A stretch of 64,000 nt of DNA, taken from contig CM068549.1 of assembly GCA_035048495.1 (NCBI GenBank), positions 5,997,822 to 6,061,821 of the forward strand, in the 5' to 3' direction. The stretch is from Euptelea pleiosperma. Its lineage: Eukaryota; Streptophyta; Magnoliopsida; Ranunculales; Eupteleaceae. Position numbers and translations under genes: made by a program. The notes under the pieces are model-generated. The model was not told the DNA's origin and ran no database searches. It saw nothing but the letters and a program-made list of their open reading frames with translations. This document shows, one piece after another, positions 1 to 25,479 of the stretch (position 1 is the first letter of the stretch; each line of letters opens with the position of its first letter).

Positions 1-734
1 CAATCGCACAAGACAAGAGATTTTTACGTGAAAACCTTAGCCAAGGAAAAACCACGGGACCACGTCCAGACGAAAAGTATCACTAACTGAAAAGTTAAAC
101 GAAACAAATGTTACCTACGCAGCACCGTTGCAAATACAGCTTCCAACCTTAGCCAAGGCTCACTGCCAATGCGTCCACTTCCTCTGAATCAACGCCACAA
201 ATCCATGCGCGCCCTTCTAGCCAAGAAGCCTTATCCGCTTGTTCAGTTTGGTACACCCCAAACCTACCGTCGATCGGCTCCTCCAATCTTAATTCTCAAC
301 ACTCCTACCTTTGCAGAAGGTGAAGGATTCAGTACACCCTGAACACCCCAAGTTGCTCAAAAGGTGTTGAGTCACACTGGTACACTCAGGCTTACTAGGT
401 TGAATATAGAAGTGGAAAATCTAGGCTGAGTAAAAGATCAAGCTCTTGACTATGATCAAGAAGAGAACAAGCTCACAAGATGTAAATGAAAAATAAGCTT
501 CTTGCTCTTTGAACATATTTTCTTTAAGGATTATTTTTGCAAATTAATTTAGTTACTTTGATCATGCATTTGAGCTAATAAACTTTTTCTTTATTATGAA
601 AATATCATGTTTTCTTTTATGAGGTATTGGAAATGAATCTATTATTTAGTGGTTGGCATAACGGTTATTGTATTAACTAATAAATTATTTTCATATAAAA
701 AAAAAAATCAGCAAACTTCCGAATCAACAAAAAA
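1..734. other. Gene-free left edge
   Basis: No supportable gene is visible. The sequence is AT-rich from about 430 onward. The first 350 bases resemble decayed dispersed-repeat sequence, but I see no paired ends and no coding frame longer than noise. Confidence 0.4.
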
Positions 735-887
735 AATATGAAATTGACCAACCCAACCCAACCCGATAGGGTTGAAAAATCTTGGCCCGACCTTGGGTTG
801 GGTTGGGTTAGGGTTCACAGCCTTTAAGGTTGGGTTGGGCTAGGGTTGACCTCCAACCCGACCCAACCCACCCGAGTTGCAGCCCTA
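735..887 (-). repeat. hAT-like GGGTTGGG-rich terminal repeat
   Basis: Read on the minus strand, it begins TAGGGCTGCAACTCGGG and continues with repeated GGGTTGGG and CAACCCTA blocks. The same start and layout recur on the plus strand at 21540-21690, so this is an interspersed family. The TAGGG-type end and small size suggest a hAT-related MITE, which is inference. No target duplication can be seen because the left end runs into A-rich sequence and the right end abuts a gag fragment. Confidence 0.45.
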
Positions 888-1283
888 TTTATGACACTTT
901 TCTAGTATCTGAATGTACAATTCCCTGCGTCTGTTCCTAGAATTTCTCAAATCAGATTCCTCTGAATTTGATCTCTCCAATTGGACTTTCGGCTCTTTGT
1001 GGTCATTGCCTCCGATATTCTCGGAGACATGATCGCATGCTAGCTGGATCACCAATCGCCGTTTGAGCTCTTCGTTTTCCTCTCGCAACTAGGTGATTGT
1101 TTGTTGTTAGCTTTCTTGCTCTTTAACTCTTCTCCTCTTAGTAAGAGTATCTCTGAGATCGTCAGGGGGATTTATACATTTTTCGCTCCTGAGGTTGGTT
1201 CGCCTTGTATTCCCCATTTGAATCGAATTTCTCTTAGATAGCAAAAAACTTCTAGTCGTTCCCCACAAACGGCGCCAAAAGAT
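885..1283 (-). pseudogene. Gypsy (Tat-like) leader and start of gag, truncated
   Basis: On the minus strand an LTR (1284-2598) is followed directly by a primer-binding-like sequence TGGCGCCGTTTGTGGGG (1277 down to 1261), then a leader, then an open frame from 1088. That frame starts MREENEELKRRL and is charged and coiled-coil-like, as in the first residues of plant Gypsy gag proteins. It is cut at about 885, where a different repeat begins, so the remaining gag and all of pol are missing. The LTR-PBS-gag order is seen directly. The Tat-lineage label is inferred from the primer site and from the related element at 40610-44722. Confidence 0.6.
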
Positions 1284-2598
1284 GTGGGGGGAAAATTTCT
1301 GATCTTATCCCAAACAATCTTCAAGGTTAAAATGATTTGTATCTCGAGGTAGATCTATCAGGTGGATAGAATCCGAAGTTCTTACAATTCTGATCTCTCA
1401 TTGCAACTAACGAGATAATCTCTTCAAGGAAGGCGGTGCACCTGTTGACAATACTCTGACGCTCAAGTCAGTATCTAGTATCTCTTCTAGATTGATTACT
1501 CAAGCAAAAAGAGTTGTCAAGAAAGTCTTGTTAATCTTAGATTGGATGATCAAAATCATTTTCTCAGTTCTGAACATAATATAATTATAGACTTAGAAAT
1601 GGCATGACTCACCTCCCATGCGTCACTTCCCGTTGACCAAATCCGATCCAGGAAGATTCTGTTAGATACAACTTCTTCCTGTTGGATTTGAACCTTTCTC
1701 ATTCAGTTAGATTTGAAACAACCGAGGCGACAGCTTACGTGGCAGATATTTTGAATAAAAGAAAGTAGCGGAAATACAATAATGACCAAATCTGTTGCCA
1801 AGTGGCACTCTCACATAAATGCTCAACGTGTAATTGATCTATTGGTTGGAATACTTGTCTATTTAGTAGAGTTCTGATGTCGTTACTTATCGGGAGAGGA
1901 AGAAAGCTTCACCCGTCAAGTATAAGATATAGATGTTTGATGATAAAGGTTGATTAACTTGACTACCAAGTATATTGTTGAACTTGTTGGGATGGGTTGC
2001 ATGCCAAGCCCATCAAATATACTGTTGAACTTGTCGGGATTGATTGAATGCCAAGCCCGTCAAGTATAATGTTGAACTTGTCGGGATGGGTTAAATGCCA
2101 AGCCCGTCAAGTATAATGTTGAACTTGTCGGTATGGGTTGAATGCCAAGACCGTCAAGTATAAAGAAGGTCTTCATGGGAAGAGTTGACTCTCTTACCCG
2201 TAAAGTATGAGAATGAAAGGCTTAACGGGAAGAGTTGATGTCTTACCCGTCAAGTTTGAGAATGATTACGGGAAGAGTTGAATACCTTGACCCGTAATAT
2301 TTGAACAACTTGCGGGGAAGGATTGATACATCTAACTGACAAATTTATTGATGAACTTAATGCTCTTCGTTACTTGCCTTCTTCAGGATATACTTCCTCG
2401 GACTGATTGTAGGACAGGCATCACCATCAGATATGTCTGGCGTGCTCCTATAAAGTTGATAGCTGTCTCTAGCAAGTCTCGTTGGTTCATTTGTGTACAC
2501 GGCCCTCGAGATGACAGATGTCGATCTTTCGTATTTCACACGTGCTATGTCAGTGCCACGTGTGACTATCCAATAGGCTGAAAAATACCATACCCATA
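1284..2598 (-). repeat. LTR of a Tat-like Gypsy element
   Basis: The element-side end, next to the primer site, reads TGTGGGGGG on the plus strand. The sequence after it matches, with divergence, the LTRs at 40610 and 43424, including the blocks around AATCTTC.AGGT and TTGACAATACTC.GACGCTCAAGTCAG. The outer end is placed near 2598 by similarity to ...GGTACCCACA and is uncertain. The LTR contains a 47-bp tandem array (1966-2162). Confidence 0.65.
1966..2162. repeat. 47-bp tandem repeat inside LTR
   Basis: About four head-to-tail copies of a 47-bp unit are present. Each contains TTGAACTTGTCGGGATGGGTT followed by GCCAAGCCCGTCAAGTATA, with point differences. A looser GGGAAGAGTTGA/CCCGTCAAGT version continues to about 2330. 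The same TTGTCGGGATG...CCCGTCAAGTAT vocabulary recurs in the LTRs of the element at 40610-44722. Confidence 0.8.
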
Positions 2599-2994
2599 AT
2601 TATATTTGAACAACATAAAATCCAATTGGTTAGACATAAAACTATGCATGTGAAAAGGACATAAATAAGTAATTACGAAAATAATAATAATGATTTTCCA
2701 ACACAACCATCCCAAATATCCAACCTAATTAATTCTCTCCCTTTTGTCGTGAAGTGACAAGGAAGAGATTAACCACCACGAAAATATCAATAAGATAGAT
2801 GATAGTTCATGTATAACCAAAATAAGATCTTTGTACATATAAAGTCAAATAACTCAAATAAGCACAATTATACTAGTAAGGTCCATGCCCACACCTACAA
2901 CCATACATAAACACAGAACAACTAAGAAAGCACGTCCTCAACATAAAACACACCATAAACAAAAGAAATCCTAAAAAGACCAGCAAAAAACACA
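2599..2994. other. AT-rich spacer
   Basis: A-rich sequence of about 400 bases. I see no coding frame, paired repeat or regulatory site. Confidence 0.4.
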
Positions 2995-3540
2995 CTAAGC
3001 ATCATCTTCTCCTTCATCCTTGTTGTTGTCTCCTACACTTTCGTCCTTGTCTCTTTCTTCACTTTCGCCATCGTCTCCTTCTTCACCTTCAGAACCTATT
3101 GCAGGTTCTGGTTGATCCTCGAGAGGAGATGCAGGATAATCAGGAAAGTGGGAACGAAAGTAAGTCATCATTTGCTGCTGATGACGTCGACTAAGCATTT
3201 ACTGATGTTGGGTGAGCGTTCCAGAAAAAGTCTCCAAGGAAACAGATGATGAAGAAGCAGTCATCATTTGCTGCTGATGACGTCGACTAAGCATTTACTG
3301 ATGTTGGGTGAGCGTTCCAGAAAAAGTCTCCAAGGAAACAGATGATGAAGAAGCAGACCTAGTATATAGATGATGAAGAAGGAATAGAGCAGGGCTGAGG
3401 AACCGAAGCGCGGGGTTGAGCCCGCTGACCATGATTTCATATGAGGAAACACGATTAGCACTGGCAACGTTAGACACCTTCTTCATAACGCGATAGATGA
3501 CAGAGGGGCCATCAAGACGAATGCCTTAGCAAGGCAATAC
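2995..3540 (-). pseudogene. Unrecognised degraded ORF with internal duplication
   Basis: A minus-strand frame can be followed from about 3540 to a stop at 2995. Upstream it reads LDGPSVIYRVMKKVSN, then a Ser-rich stretch, then SRRHQQQMMTYFRSHFPDYP and a very acidic tail ending EGEDDA. In-frame stops interrupt it. A perfect 96-bp tandem duplication (3164-3259 and 3260-3355, equal to 32 codons) lies inside and repeats one of the stops. An acidic tail after a QQQM segment recalls unclassified ORFs of plant Gypsy elements, but I cannot assign the family. It is non-functional as written. Confidence 0.4.
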
Positions 3541-4187
3541 GTGATATACAAAATATACGGGCCAGGCCGGGCCACAAGCCAAATTTACACCTCTAAGGCC
3601 GCAACAGATGAAAGCTAATATACAAAAGGAAACATTTCGGTGCAAAGACAATGGAAAAGATATCTCGGAGAGACAATTTTTGCTCCCGACTTTTTAGGTC
3701 CCAGCGCTGGGCCACACCAATGAGCACATGGATACATGGACCATCCCTATGTGGACGGTAGATCTACAAACTAAAAATAAGCCTATTGGTACGCTTTCTG
3801 ACCATTGGATTTTAGTCTTTTTCATTGATTTATTTTCCACCCTGGGATTCAAGCATTATTTTTGGGGATTCTGATCCAACGGCTAGAAGTACCAATCAGA
3901 CTGATTTTTGTTTTGTAGATCCATATGGTCATTGGTCTCTAAGAGTGAACCGCGTGGTGTTTATAGGTGTGGCTCGGACACCCACACCTCATTTTGGACG
4001 GCCTGTCCAAATCTTTTCCATGGACGGACACCTCTTTTTGCCATGTTAAAAGATGACATGGCCAATCTAAAAAGATCAAAAATTTGCCGAAGGCAAAACA
4101 TGACCCAAAGAGTGTCATGCAAATATTTGTCTCCTCCCCCTCCCAAAAAATGCAACGTAGAGCACCCATTAAGGCCTGCTAACCTTA
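3541..4187. repeat. Old dispersed repeat, no gene
   Basis: Phrases such as 'ATCCAACGGCTAGAA', 'ACCAATCAGACTGATTTTTG' and 'GTAGATCCATATGG' recur in diverged form at about 38500-38900 and 39960-40330. This is therefore one old interspersed family. No terminal repeats or coding frame were found. Confidence 0.4.
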
Positions 4188-4297
4188 GGTGATGTTTGGT
4201 CTACATAGAAAAAAAAAAACAGTTTGATATTCCAACTGATTAAGGCGCATTTTCACATGAAAATTGCAATTTTCCCACTTGGCAATCAAACACGCCC
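4188..4297. mobile_element. Tourist-like (PIF/Harbinger) MITE
   Basis: The 110-bp element has inverted ends GGTGATGTTTGGT and GGGCGTGTTTGAT (read inward) and is flanked on both sides by the trinucleotide TTA (4185-4187 and 4298-4300). A TTA duplication with a GG(G)..GTGTTTGG end is the known signature of PIF/Harbinger-derived MITEs in plants. It lies about 690 bp beyond the RPT2 stop codon. Confidence 0.7.
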
Positions 4298-4989
4298 TTA
4301 AAGTTGTTTTCTTATTAAATAATGTTCTTTTAAGATTTGAAATATGGATTCATGCATTCAGCGGCAATCCTAAGTGTAAAAGTTACGGTCTCAATTACTT
4401 TTATGTTTATTTAAGTTATTTTTTCACATGATATGTTGTTTCTAATTTTTGTAGAATAGATAATAATTTTTAAAGCAATTTTTCATTTCGAAAATGAAGC
4501 TTACGCCTCAGTACCGCTTAGAGGCTATGCCTTCCCTTTTTTTAGGCAAACTGCCCCAGTTCCCAAACTAGCCTTTTTAAACCTTAGTAGGGCAGCAGTT
4601 CAAGCTCATCTCTCCTGTCTTCAGATCACTGGCCCTAGTAGACATTGTATGATGTTATTTCAAGCACACAAATCCTCAGATACATATAATCTGTAGATAT
4701 TTTTTTTTTTTTCACCTTTCTGGTAGGCAATCTGTAGCTGAACTCTGGTTTGTACATATGGTTCTAAGTAAATCTATGCCTTTATCTAACCCTTACCAGT
4801 TTCACGGTTGAGGAAATCCACGTGTGGTAATTATCAAACTAGAATACCATCATATACGAGATTATTTCACAAAGGATGGAGATCGTCCAGTATTAGAACA
4901 AAAAACAGTAAGAATTAGATTACAGTAACAGAAGCTAATAAAAAAAAATGAACATATGCAAGACCTCAAGTCCACAGAACTATTTCTTC

Positions 4990-19987
<14,998 letters not shown>

Positions 19988-20120
19988 ACTGCTTACTCAG
20001 AGAGAGAGAGAGATTACGAGGGCTGTCTCGTTCAACTATATGCTTAAGTAAAGGGTATTTGCCTTGAGAGGCAAGGAAGGTCGATGCCAAATAGCAGGGC
20101 CGCTGCTTTAGAAAAAAAAA
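19988..20120 (-). promoter_or_regulatory. RPT2: RPT2 5' UTR / proximal promoter
   Basis: Between the RPT2 ATG and the next mobile element there are only about 130 bp. On the minus strand they contain a (CT)n tract directly before the ATG, common in plant 5' UTRs, and CTTAAGCATATAGTTG further up. I see no clear TATA box. Much of the promoter must therefore lie within or beyond the inserted element. Confidence 0.5.
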
Positions 20121-21525
20121 ACTTTGAAAAAGGTGACACAGCCCCCGTGACTTGGTCCAAGGTCGGTTGACCCGAGTTGACCACCACATTTTACATTAAA
20201 ATGATAAAATTACCCTTTGTCTTCAACCTTGGAGCAAGGGTCAGCGTCATATAAAAGTGTGCTACTCTCTTTCATACAGCTTGCCAGCGTCCTCGAAGAG
20301 TGCCACGGTCAGCGGACTCTAAAAGGAGAATCCCCATAGTGGGCTGACAAGAGTTGCCACGTGGGCTCATGGTGGGTGGTCATTTAGGTGGTCATTTAGT
20401 TTTTTACCCTAAATCTGAAACCAGAAAAGCAGTACAGACCCTTTGTGGCCTACGAAGAGCTGCTACTTTTTCACAACTTTCACTCCTCTCTCAAGAACCC
20501 GGTTGCCATCACTGCGGATTAACCTTTTGAACCCAAGGCTGCGATTCTTATTTTTCTACCACTGCTACCTGGGATGAAGCAGGAGGAGGTGGCGACGACA
20601 AAGAAGAGAATGGAGAGAAGTTGAAGGGGCCGTCGTGGACCAACCAGATTTTATAAAAATGGTCATCGTGGGTGGCCAGCAATTGATCCTTAGGAGCACG
20701 GATTGAGGCTTATGGAGAATGCGAAATGTCTTTAGGGAGCACAGATTAGGAGCGAATCCGCCCTCAAATTGCGAGTTCACAGTTTAAGTGCGGGTGCGGT
20801 GGATCCCTAAGATAGTTCTGGTGACTAAGGTCCAAACCCTCAAGTCTCAAGCCATCATTTATTGACTAAAAGTGTAAAGAGATTATCAACGGTTATAACG
20901 AAAATTTTCGAAATGTGGTTTCAATTCTCTAATCTAAATCTCAACCATGGGGTGGGGGGTTTGGCTGGTGTTGCTTAGACACTCAATTCTACTCTTAAGC
21001 GTCCTTCCCATGGCCCCAAATCAAAGGTTTAGGCAGAGGATGTAATGAACCCTCCCAAATATTTGGCATGGTTACAACACCCAATCATCCCGCTCCCAGA
21101 AAAGCAAGATTGAAGAAGACGATCTGGAGGCATATCAACCTCGAGATGTTTGTTGTGTAAGCAACCAAGATCACATACATCAAACTGAAGAAAATCTTGA
21201 GGACATCATTGCTTGATCCCTCGTTGACATGCCGCCACCAACGCATTTAAGAAGACTATTAACTGGCCTATTTGTAGTGATCTTAGTTTGGCTCTACCTC
21301 AAGTGTTTGTTATCGTGATTGTTAGGATGCTTGATCTCTCGTGATTGACTTGTCGTCCACCAAAACCATTTAATCTGGGGTTTGGTTTTGGTCAAAACCC
21401 TTGTTCCAAGGTTGAAGGCAAGGGTATTTTTATCTTTTACTGTAAAATATGTGGTCAACACGGATCAACATTGGTCAACTAACCTTGGATATAGTCATAA
21501 GGGGGTATGTCAGCTTTTTCGAAGT
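20121..21525. mobile_element. Long-TIR (Mutator-like) element upstream of RPT2
   Basis: About 135 bp at the left (20121-20254) reappears, diverged, as an inverted copy at the right (21389-21525). Shared blocks include CTTTGAAAAAGGTGACA, GTTGACCACCACATTTTACA, TACCCTTTGTCTTCAACCTTGGA and CAAGGGT. Long terminal inverted repeats with a 1.1-kb non-transposase interior suggest a MULE-type non-autonomous element. No 9-bp duplication was confirmed. The interior has short frames only and could include captured host sequence. Confidence 0.65.
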
Positions 21526-21537
21526 GTGTGTGTGGGG

Positions 21538-21690
21538 TAGTAGGGCTGCAACTCGGGCAGGTGGGGTTGGGTTGGGGGTCAACCCTAGCCTAAGCCCACC
21601 TTCAAGGTTGTAAACCCTAACCTAACCTAGATTTCACAGCTCAAGCCCAACCCTATTTGTATAGTCGGGTTGGTCAAGTTGGTTAATTTC
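21538..21690 (+). repeat. hAT-like GGGTTGGG-rich repeat
   Basis: Begins TAGGGCTGCAACTCGGG and matches the minus-strand copy at 735-887, with CAACCCTAGCC and AACCCTAACC blocks. It directly abuts the long-TIR element. Confidence 0.45.
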
Positions 21691-21769
21691 TTAAATTTTT
21701 TTTTTTATTGAATGGAGAAGTTGCTAAAAGATTTCATATTAAAATTGTTTATTTGTCAATACAATGATC

Positions 21770-21960
21770 CTTATGCTAGGACCACATTAACACGACCTGA
21801 CTTGAGCTTCGAAGTGTCCTTTGCAGGTACACCACCCCCTCCACCTCTGGCGAGAAGGACCTTCATCATTAACAACGAATCAACGACCAACTCCACCTAG
21901 CTAAGTGGAACAACCTTCAATCTAAGAAAGCTCTCAACAACTAGGTCCATCTTGGCAGAG
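21770..21960 (+). repeat. LTR-end fragment
   Basis: Contains CCTGACTTGAGC..CGAAGTGTCCTTTGCAGGTACACCACC, the same block as at 22680-22720. It is probably a piece of the same Gypsy LTR family in which the block lies near the R/U5 boundary. Confidence 0.5.
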
Positions 21961-22019
21961 ATCTTCATTTGTATCACTTAGTTTACAAGTAGCTCAACAT
22001 GGTATAAATAAAGATCACC

Positions 22020-22990
22020 AGTCAACCTATTGACTTCTGTAGGTGCCATATTTTCAGATTACAAATTGCGACATGTGTCCTCCTCGAGAGGTGAAGTATG
22101 CCTCACGGATTACCCGTCAAGGAAAGATGAAACTTGACCCTATGACTCTTGGGATGACGAATGCAACCGGCATCGTCTCGGGACCTAGTTGACAGCAATG
22201 CATTAAATAAAGCCAACGTTTAAGCCGTCAGGCACGCGTCGTCCGACCGACACCCCAAGGTGACGAACAGTCATGGGACTACTAGTCGACAACCCAATTG
22301 AGCTATCGGCAAAAGGCTCATTCTCCACACAACGACCGACGTGCCCTACCTTGATCAGGTGGCTTGCCGTATGTGGTCGACGACTGTCAAACGACAATTT
22401 CTCATCAGACAGGCCTAGTCGGCATACACAAAGAAAATAGGGGAGCTAGACAAATCTAACGAGAAAATAGGTTATGGGGGATATTCCCCCAACCAAAAAA
22501 AAAAAACAGATACCCTTATTCAAAGAAATAACCTATAAAATAGAAACATTGTTCACTGAACAGAGGATCCCCATATGAAAAAAGGAGAGGAAAATATACT
22601 AACTTCTCTGATCTCCTTTCCTTTTCTTTTTCCTCTCTCTCGGACATCCTTTACAAGTGGTTGGCAATTGAGGCACACTAACTGACTTGAGAGTCGGAGT
22701 GTCTTTGGCAGGTACACCACCCAATCTGAAAGAGGTCTTCATGAAGAGCATATCAGTGGCGAAGGCGACTTCAACAACCTTCAACAGGCCTTCAATAGCT
22801 AGATCGATTTAATCGGAGACTCAGCTCCAAGATCAGGAGAGTTCTTCAATGGAGGTAGGTTTCCAACAGCATGCGTGATCTCGATTAGATCCTGCAGCCC
22901 AACGACCGCCTAATTCATCTTAGCTCGTGGATCTGATTCCTCAGGAATTGTGCAAGCGAGACCCGATATTTTGCTCCCACACTCAAGTAG
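22020..22990 (+). repeat. Gypsy LTR remnant with TATA box
   Basis: A plus-oriented LTR-like region. TATA-like CCTATAAAATAG lies at about 22528, followed by a TC-rich leader and the conserved block CTGACTTGAGAGTCGGAGTG...GGCAGGTACACCACC (22681-22722) typical of a plant Gypsy LTR group. The boundaries are approximate, and no primer site or internal region was recognised. Confidence 0.5.
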
Positions 22991-23575
22991 AGGCATCATC
23001 CAGAAGGTAGGTGACAGAGTATCAGACAGTTCGGTAACTACCTCAAATTCAAATATTCTGAATTTCAGTGACTTTTTTTTAATTGCCTAATAATTAATTG
23101 AGTAGGGCCGTATATCCATTCACACCCCTTCTGTATGCGTAACCTATTGGATCAGACCTTACTTGGATGTGCCCTATGCATGCATTTTAGATCTGGGGAG
23201 TTGGAACAAGGTCTCCTCTTTAGGAAAGTAATTATTGATCAGATAACATGCTCTAATTGAGAGTTACATAGCATTTGCTAACCTATGTAATTTTCTTTTC
23301 CAAATCTTTTGATCGAAAAGGGCCCAAAGAAGAACCAGCTTTTAATTGAATCAAAGAAATTCATTTGTAGTCACAAATTACGACAATATTGTATCAAAAC
23401 CTAATTAAGCCCATTTGTCACATTCCTAAACCCCAAACAAATAGAAATTCATACAAGATACAAAAACCCTGAATACTAGGGAGGGGAGGGGAGGATGCGG
23501 CTGAGCTATCATCTCTCTCCCTCTCTCTCTGCTGTATACGTGGCACGTCAACAGTTTTATCCCTCATCAATGTCA
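22991..23575. other. Spacer 3' of the small minus-strand gene
   Basis: AT-rich. This should include the 3' UTR of the gene at 23576-24046. A GGGGAGGGGAGG run lies near 23480. No repeat pair or other frame was seen. Confidence 0.4.
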
Positions 23576-24046
23576 TCATCCGATAAATCTAGGGGATCTC
23601 TCAATACCGAAACAAGGGCAGAAGCAACGGATCAGATGGGTGCCCCAGTTAACAACACGTCCGAAATGTCCGGCAGATCTTTCTGTTTGTGGAGGAGGCA
23701 CAACTGGCACACCGTAAACGGGACTTGGATCCATATATTGCTGATAAGATGGGGCGCTAACAGGTAAAGCAGCATATAGAGGAGTAATCTCCGAGAACGT
23801 TTCCGGGAATGGAAACTGAGATTGTGATCTAGGAGGGTCAAAACTGGAAATCGGAAAGACCCCAGGCACCGAATCGACGTTCTGGGTCTGCTCGAAATCT
23901 AGCCATGAAGGTAAAGGCGGAGCCGAGGGTCGAGCTGCAGAGCACGAACAGCAATGCTTAGGAGGAGGAGGGGGCTGAAGGATACGGCTCTTCCTTTTCT
24001 TCGTTCTCCTAGACCAGACTTTGAGCTTCTTAAGAGCCTTTATCAT
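23576..24046 (-). CDS. Small basic, Pro-rich protein of unknown function
   Basis: An uninterrupted single-exon frame of 156 residues starting ATG in AAATGATAAAG context. It begins MIKALKKLKVWSRRTKKRK, a strongly basic N-terminus that could target a membrane or the nucleus. It continues with a PPPPPKHCCSCS cysteine patch, APPLPSWLDFEQTQ, Pro/Ser/Tyr-rich sequence with YQQYMDPSPVYGVPVVP, then ERSAGHFGRVVNWG and a Cys-containing tail IRCFCPCFG. The layout resembles a family of plant-specific uncharacterised proteins with a conserved Tyr/Pro block and C-terminal Cys motif; I recall this resemblance and did not check it. The CFCPCF motif could be lipidated, which is inference. No domain with a known activity is visible. 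The plus-strand overlap is a shadow. Confidence 0.6.
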   Translation of the reverse strand: MIKALKKLKVWSRRTKKRKSRILQPPPPPKHCCSCSAARPSAPPLPSWLDFEQTQNVDSVPGVFPISSFDPPRSQSQFPFPETFSEITPLYAALPVSAPSYQQYMDPSPVYGVPVVPPPQTERSAGHFGRVVNWGTHLIRCFCPCFGIERSPRFIG

Positions 24047-24204
24047 TTGTGCCCAAAACTTGAATTTTGTTGGAGTGGCTGATAGTGAGAGAGAAACAGA
24101 ACAGATGGCTCAGAAAAGAAAGGACTAAATTCCTATTAAAAAGCCTTGAATGACGCTGCAAAGAGAAAAAGTAGGTGGGATGGTCGGTCGGTGTATAGTT
24201 TGAA

Positions 24205-24691
24205 CTTGAAACTTTAAAGGACCGTTATAATGGTATAACGGATAGGAGGTGTTACAGTTGTTTACAAAAAATAAAAATAAAAATGAGGAGGTGTTACCGT
24301 TGTAACGCTCTAATATTTTAATGGACAATAACGAAAAAAATAATGGAATAGAACGAAAATAATAGAGAATTACGGGATGAAAATCATATAACGGTTAATG
24401 TGTTTATAATGGATTTATCTTTGCGAGAATATAAACAGATTTTAAATTTGAAATTCTGAAGTTCAAATTTGAATTCAAAATTCAAATAAAAAATAAATTT
24501 TAAAAGGAAAAATGTTCATTTTATTTTAAATGTTATAAAAAATTAACAGATAATATTTCCATTATAACCACCATTATTATAAAAATAACAGCCTTTACAA
24601 CTGGATAATGTTAATTCAAAAATAAAATCACGGGATTAGAGCGTTACCCTTATACTGCTGTTATTTTCATTAATAACAACATTTTTTAAAG
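24205..24691. mobile_element. hAT-type MITE, third copy
   Basis: The left end ACTTTAAAGGACCGTTATAA and the right end ACATTTTTTAAAGGTTG are inverted and match the ends of the copies at 8965-9334 and 38231-38432. The inside is rich in TAACGG and AAAT words. The right flank has been replaced by the fold-back element that starts at 24693, so no duplication can be seen. Confidence 0.65.
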
Positions 24692-24692
24692 G

Positions 24693-25189
24693 TTGCTCTA
24701 CGGGCGCCCACACCATTTGATTGGGCACCCACAAGAGACCAAAATACACCCCCCTTTCAGTTTGGGCACCCCATCTCTCTCTCTCCCTATCTCTCTCTCT
24801 CTACTGTAACTCTCTCCTCTCCCCTCCCCCACTCTCTCCCTATCTCTCATTCTCTCATTCCATTCATCTTTCTCTTTCTCACTCTCACTCTCACTCTCCC
24901 TCTCCCTCTCCCCATCTCCCTCACTCACCCCCACCCCTTCTCCTTCATTTCTCTCTCTCTCTCTCTATTCTAACTCTCTCCTCTCCCCTCCCCAACTCTC
25001 TCCCTATCTCTCACTTTCTCTTCTATCCTTCTCTCCCTCTCTCCCCTATCCTTCTCTCATTCCCTTCATCTCTCTCTCACTCTCCCTCTCCCCCTCTCTC
25101 AATCTCTCCCTCTCCATTTCTCTCCCTCTCTCTAGGGCTTTTAGCCACCACGACGCTGAACTGCCATGGGGACTATGTAGCCCTCGGCC

Positions 25190-25225
<36 letters not shown>

Positions 25226-25471
25226 TTTGAGAGAGAGAGAGAGAGGGAGAGATTGAGTGAGAGTGAGAGAGGAAGAGAGTGAGATCGTGAAGGAGAGATA
25301 GTGAGAGAGTGAGGGAGAGGAGAGAGAAAGAGAGTTACAGTAGAGAGAGGGACGAGAGAGAGAGAGAGATAACGAAGGAGAAGGGGTGGGGTGCCCAAAT
25401 TGAAAGGGGGGGGGGGTATTTTGGTCTATTGTGGGTGCCCGGCCGAATGGTGTGGGCGCCCGTAGAGCTAC
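24693..25471. mobile_element. Fold-back element with (CT)n / (GA)n arms
   Basis: The ends GCTCTACGGGCGCCCACACC and its exact inverse lie at 24693 and 25471. The inverted match continues for about 75 bp (GGGCACCCACAA, ACCAAAATAC, CCCCTTTC, TTTGGGCACCCC). The left arm then becomes about 370 bp of CTCTCT-rich sequence and the right arm about 200 bp of GAGAGA-rich sequence, around a short core with (AT)n. The whole element can fold into one stem. Long frames across it, on either strand, only read the microsatellite. Confidence 0.75.
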
Positions 25472-25479
25472 CCTTCTTT

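Noticed and set aside
735..887. Telomere-like repeats (GGTTAGGGTT)
   Set aside because: Units are GGGTTGGG with variable spacing and belong to an interspersed element also present at 21538; they are not a (TTTAGGG)n array.
24721..25398. Long Ser/Leu/Pro- or Arg/Glu-rich frames on both strands
   Set aside because: They only translate the CT/GA microsatellite arms of the fold-back element.
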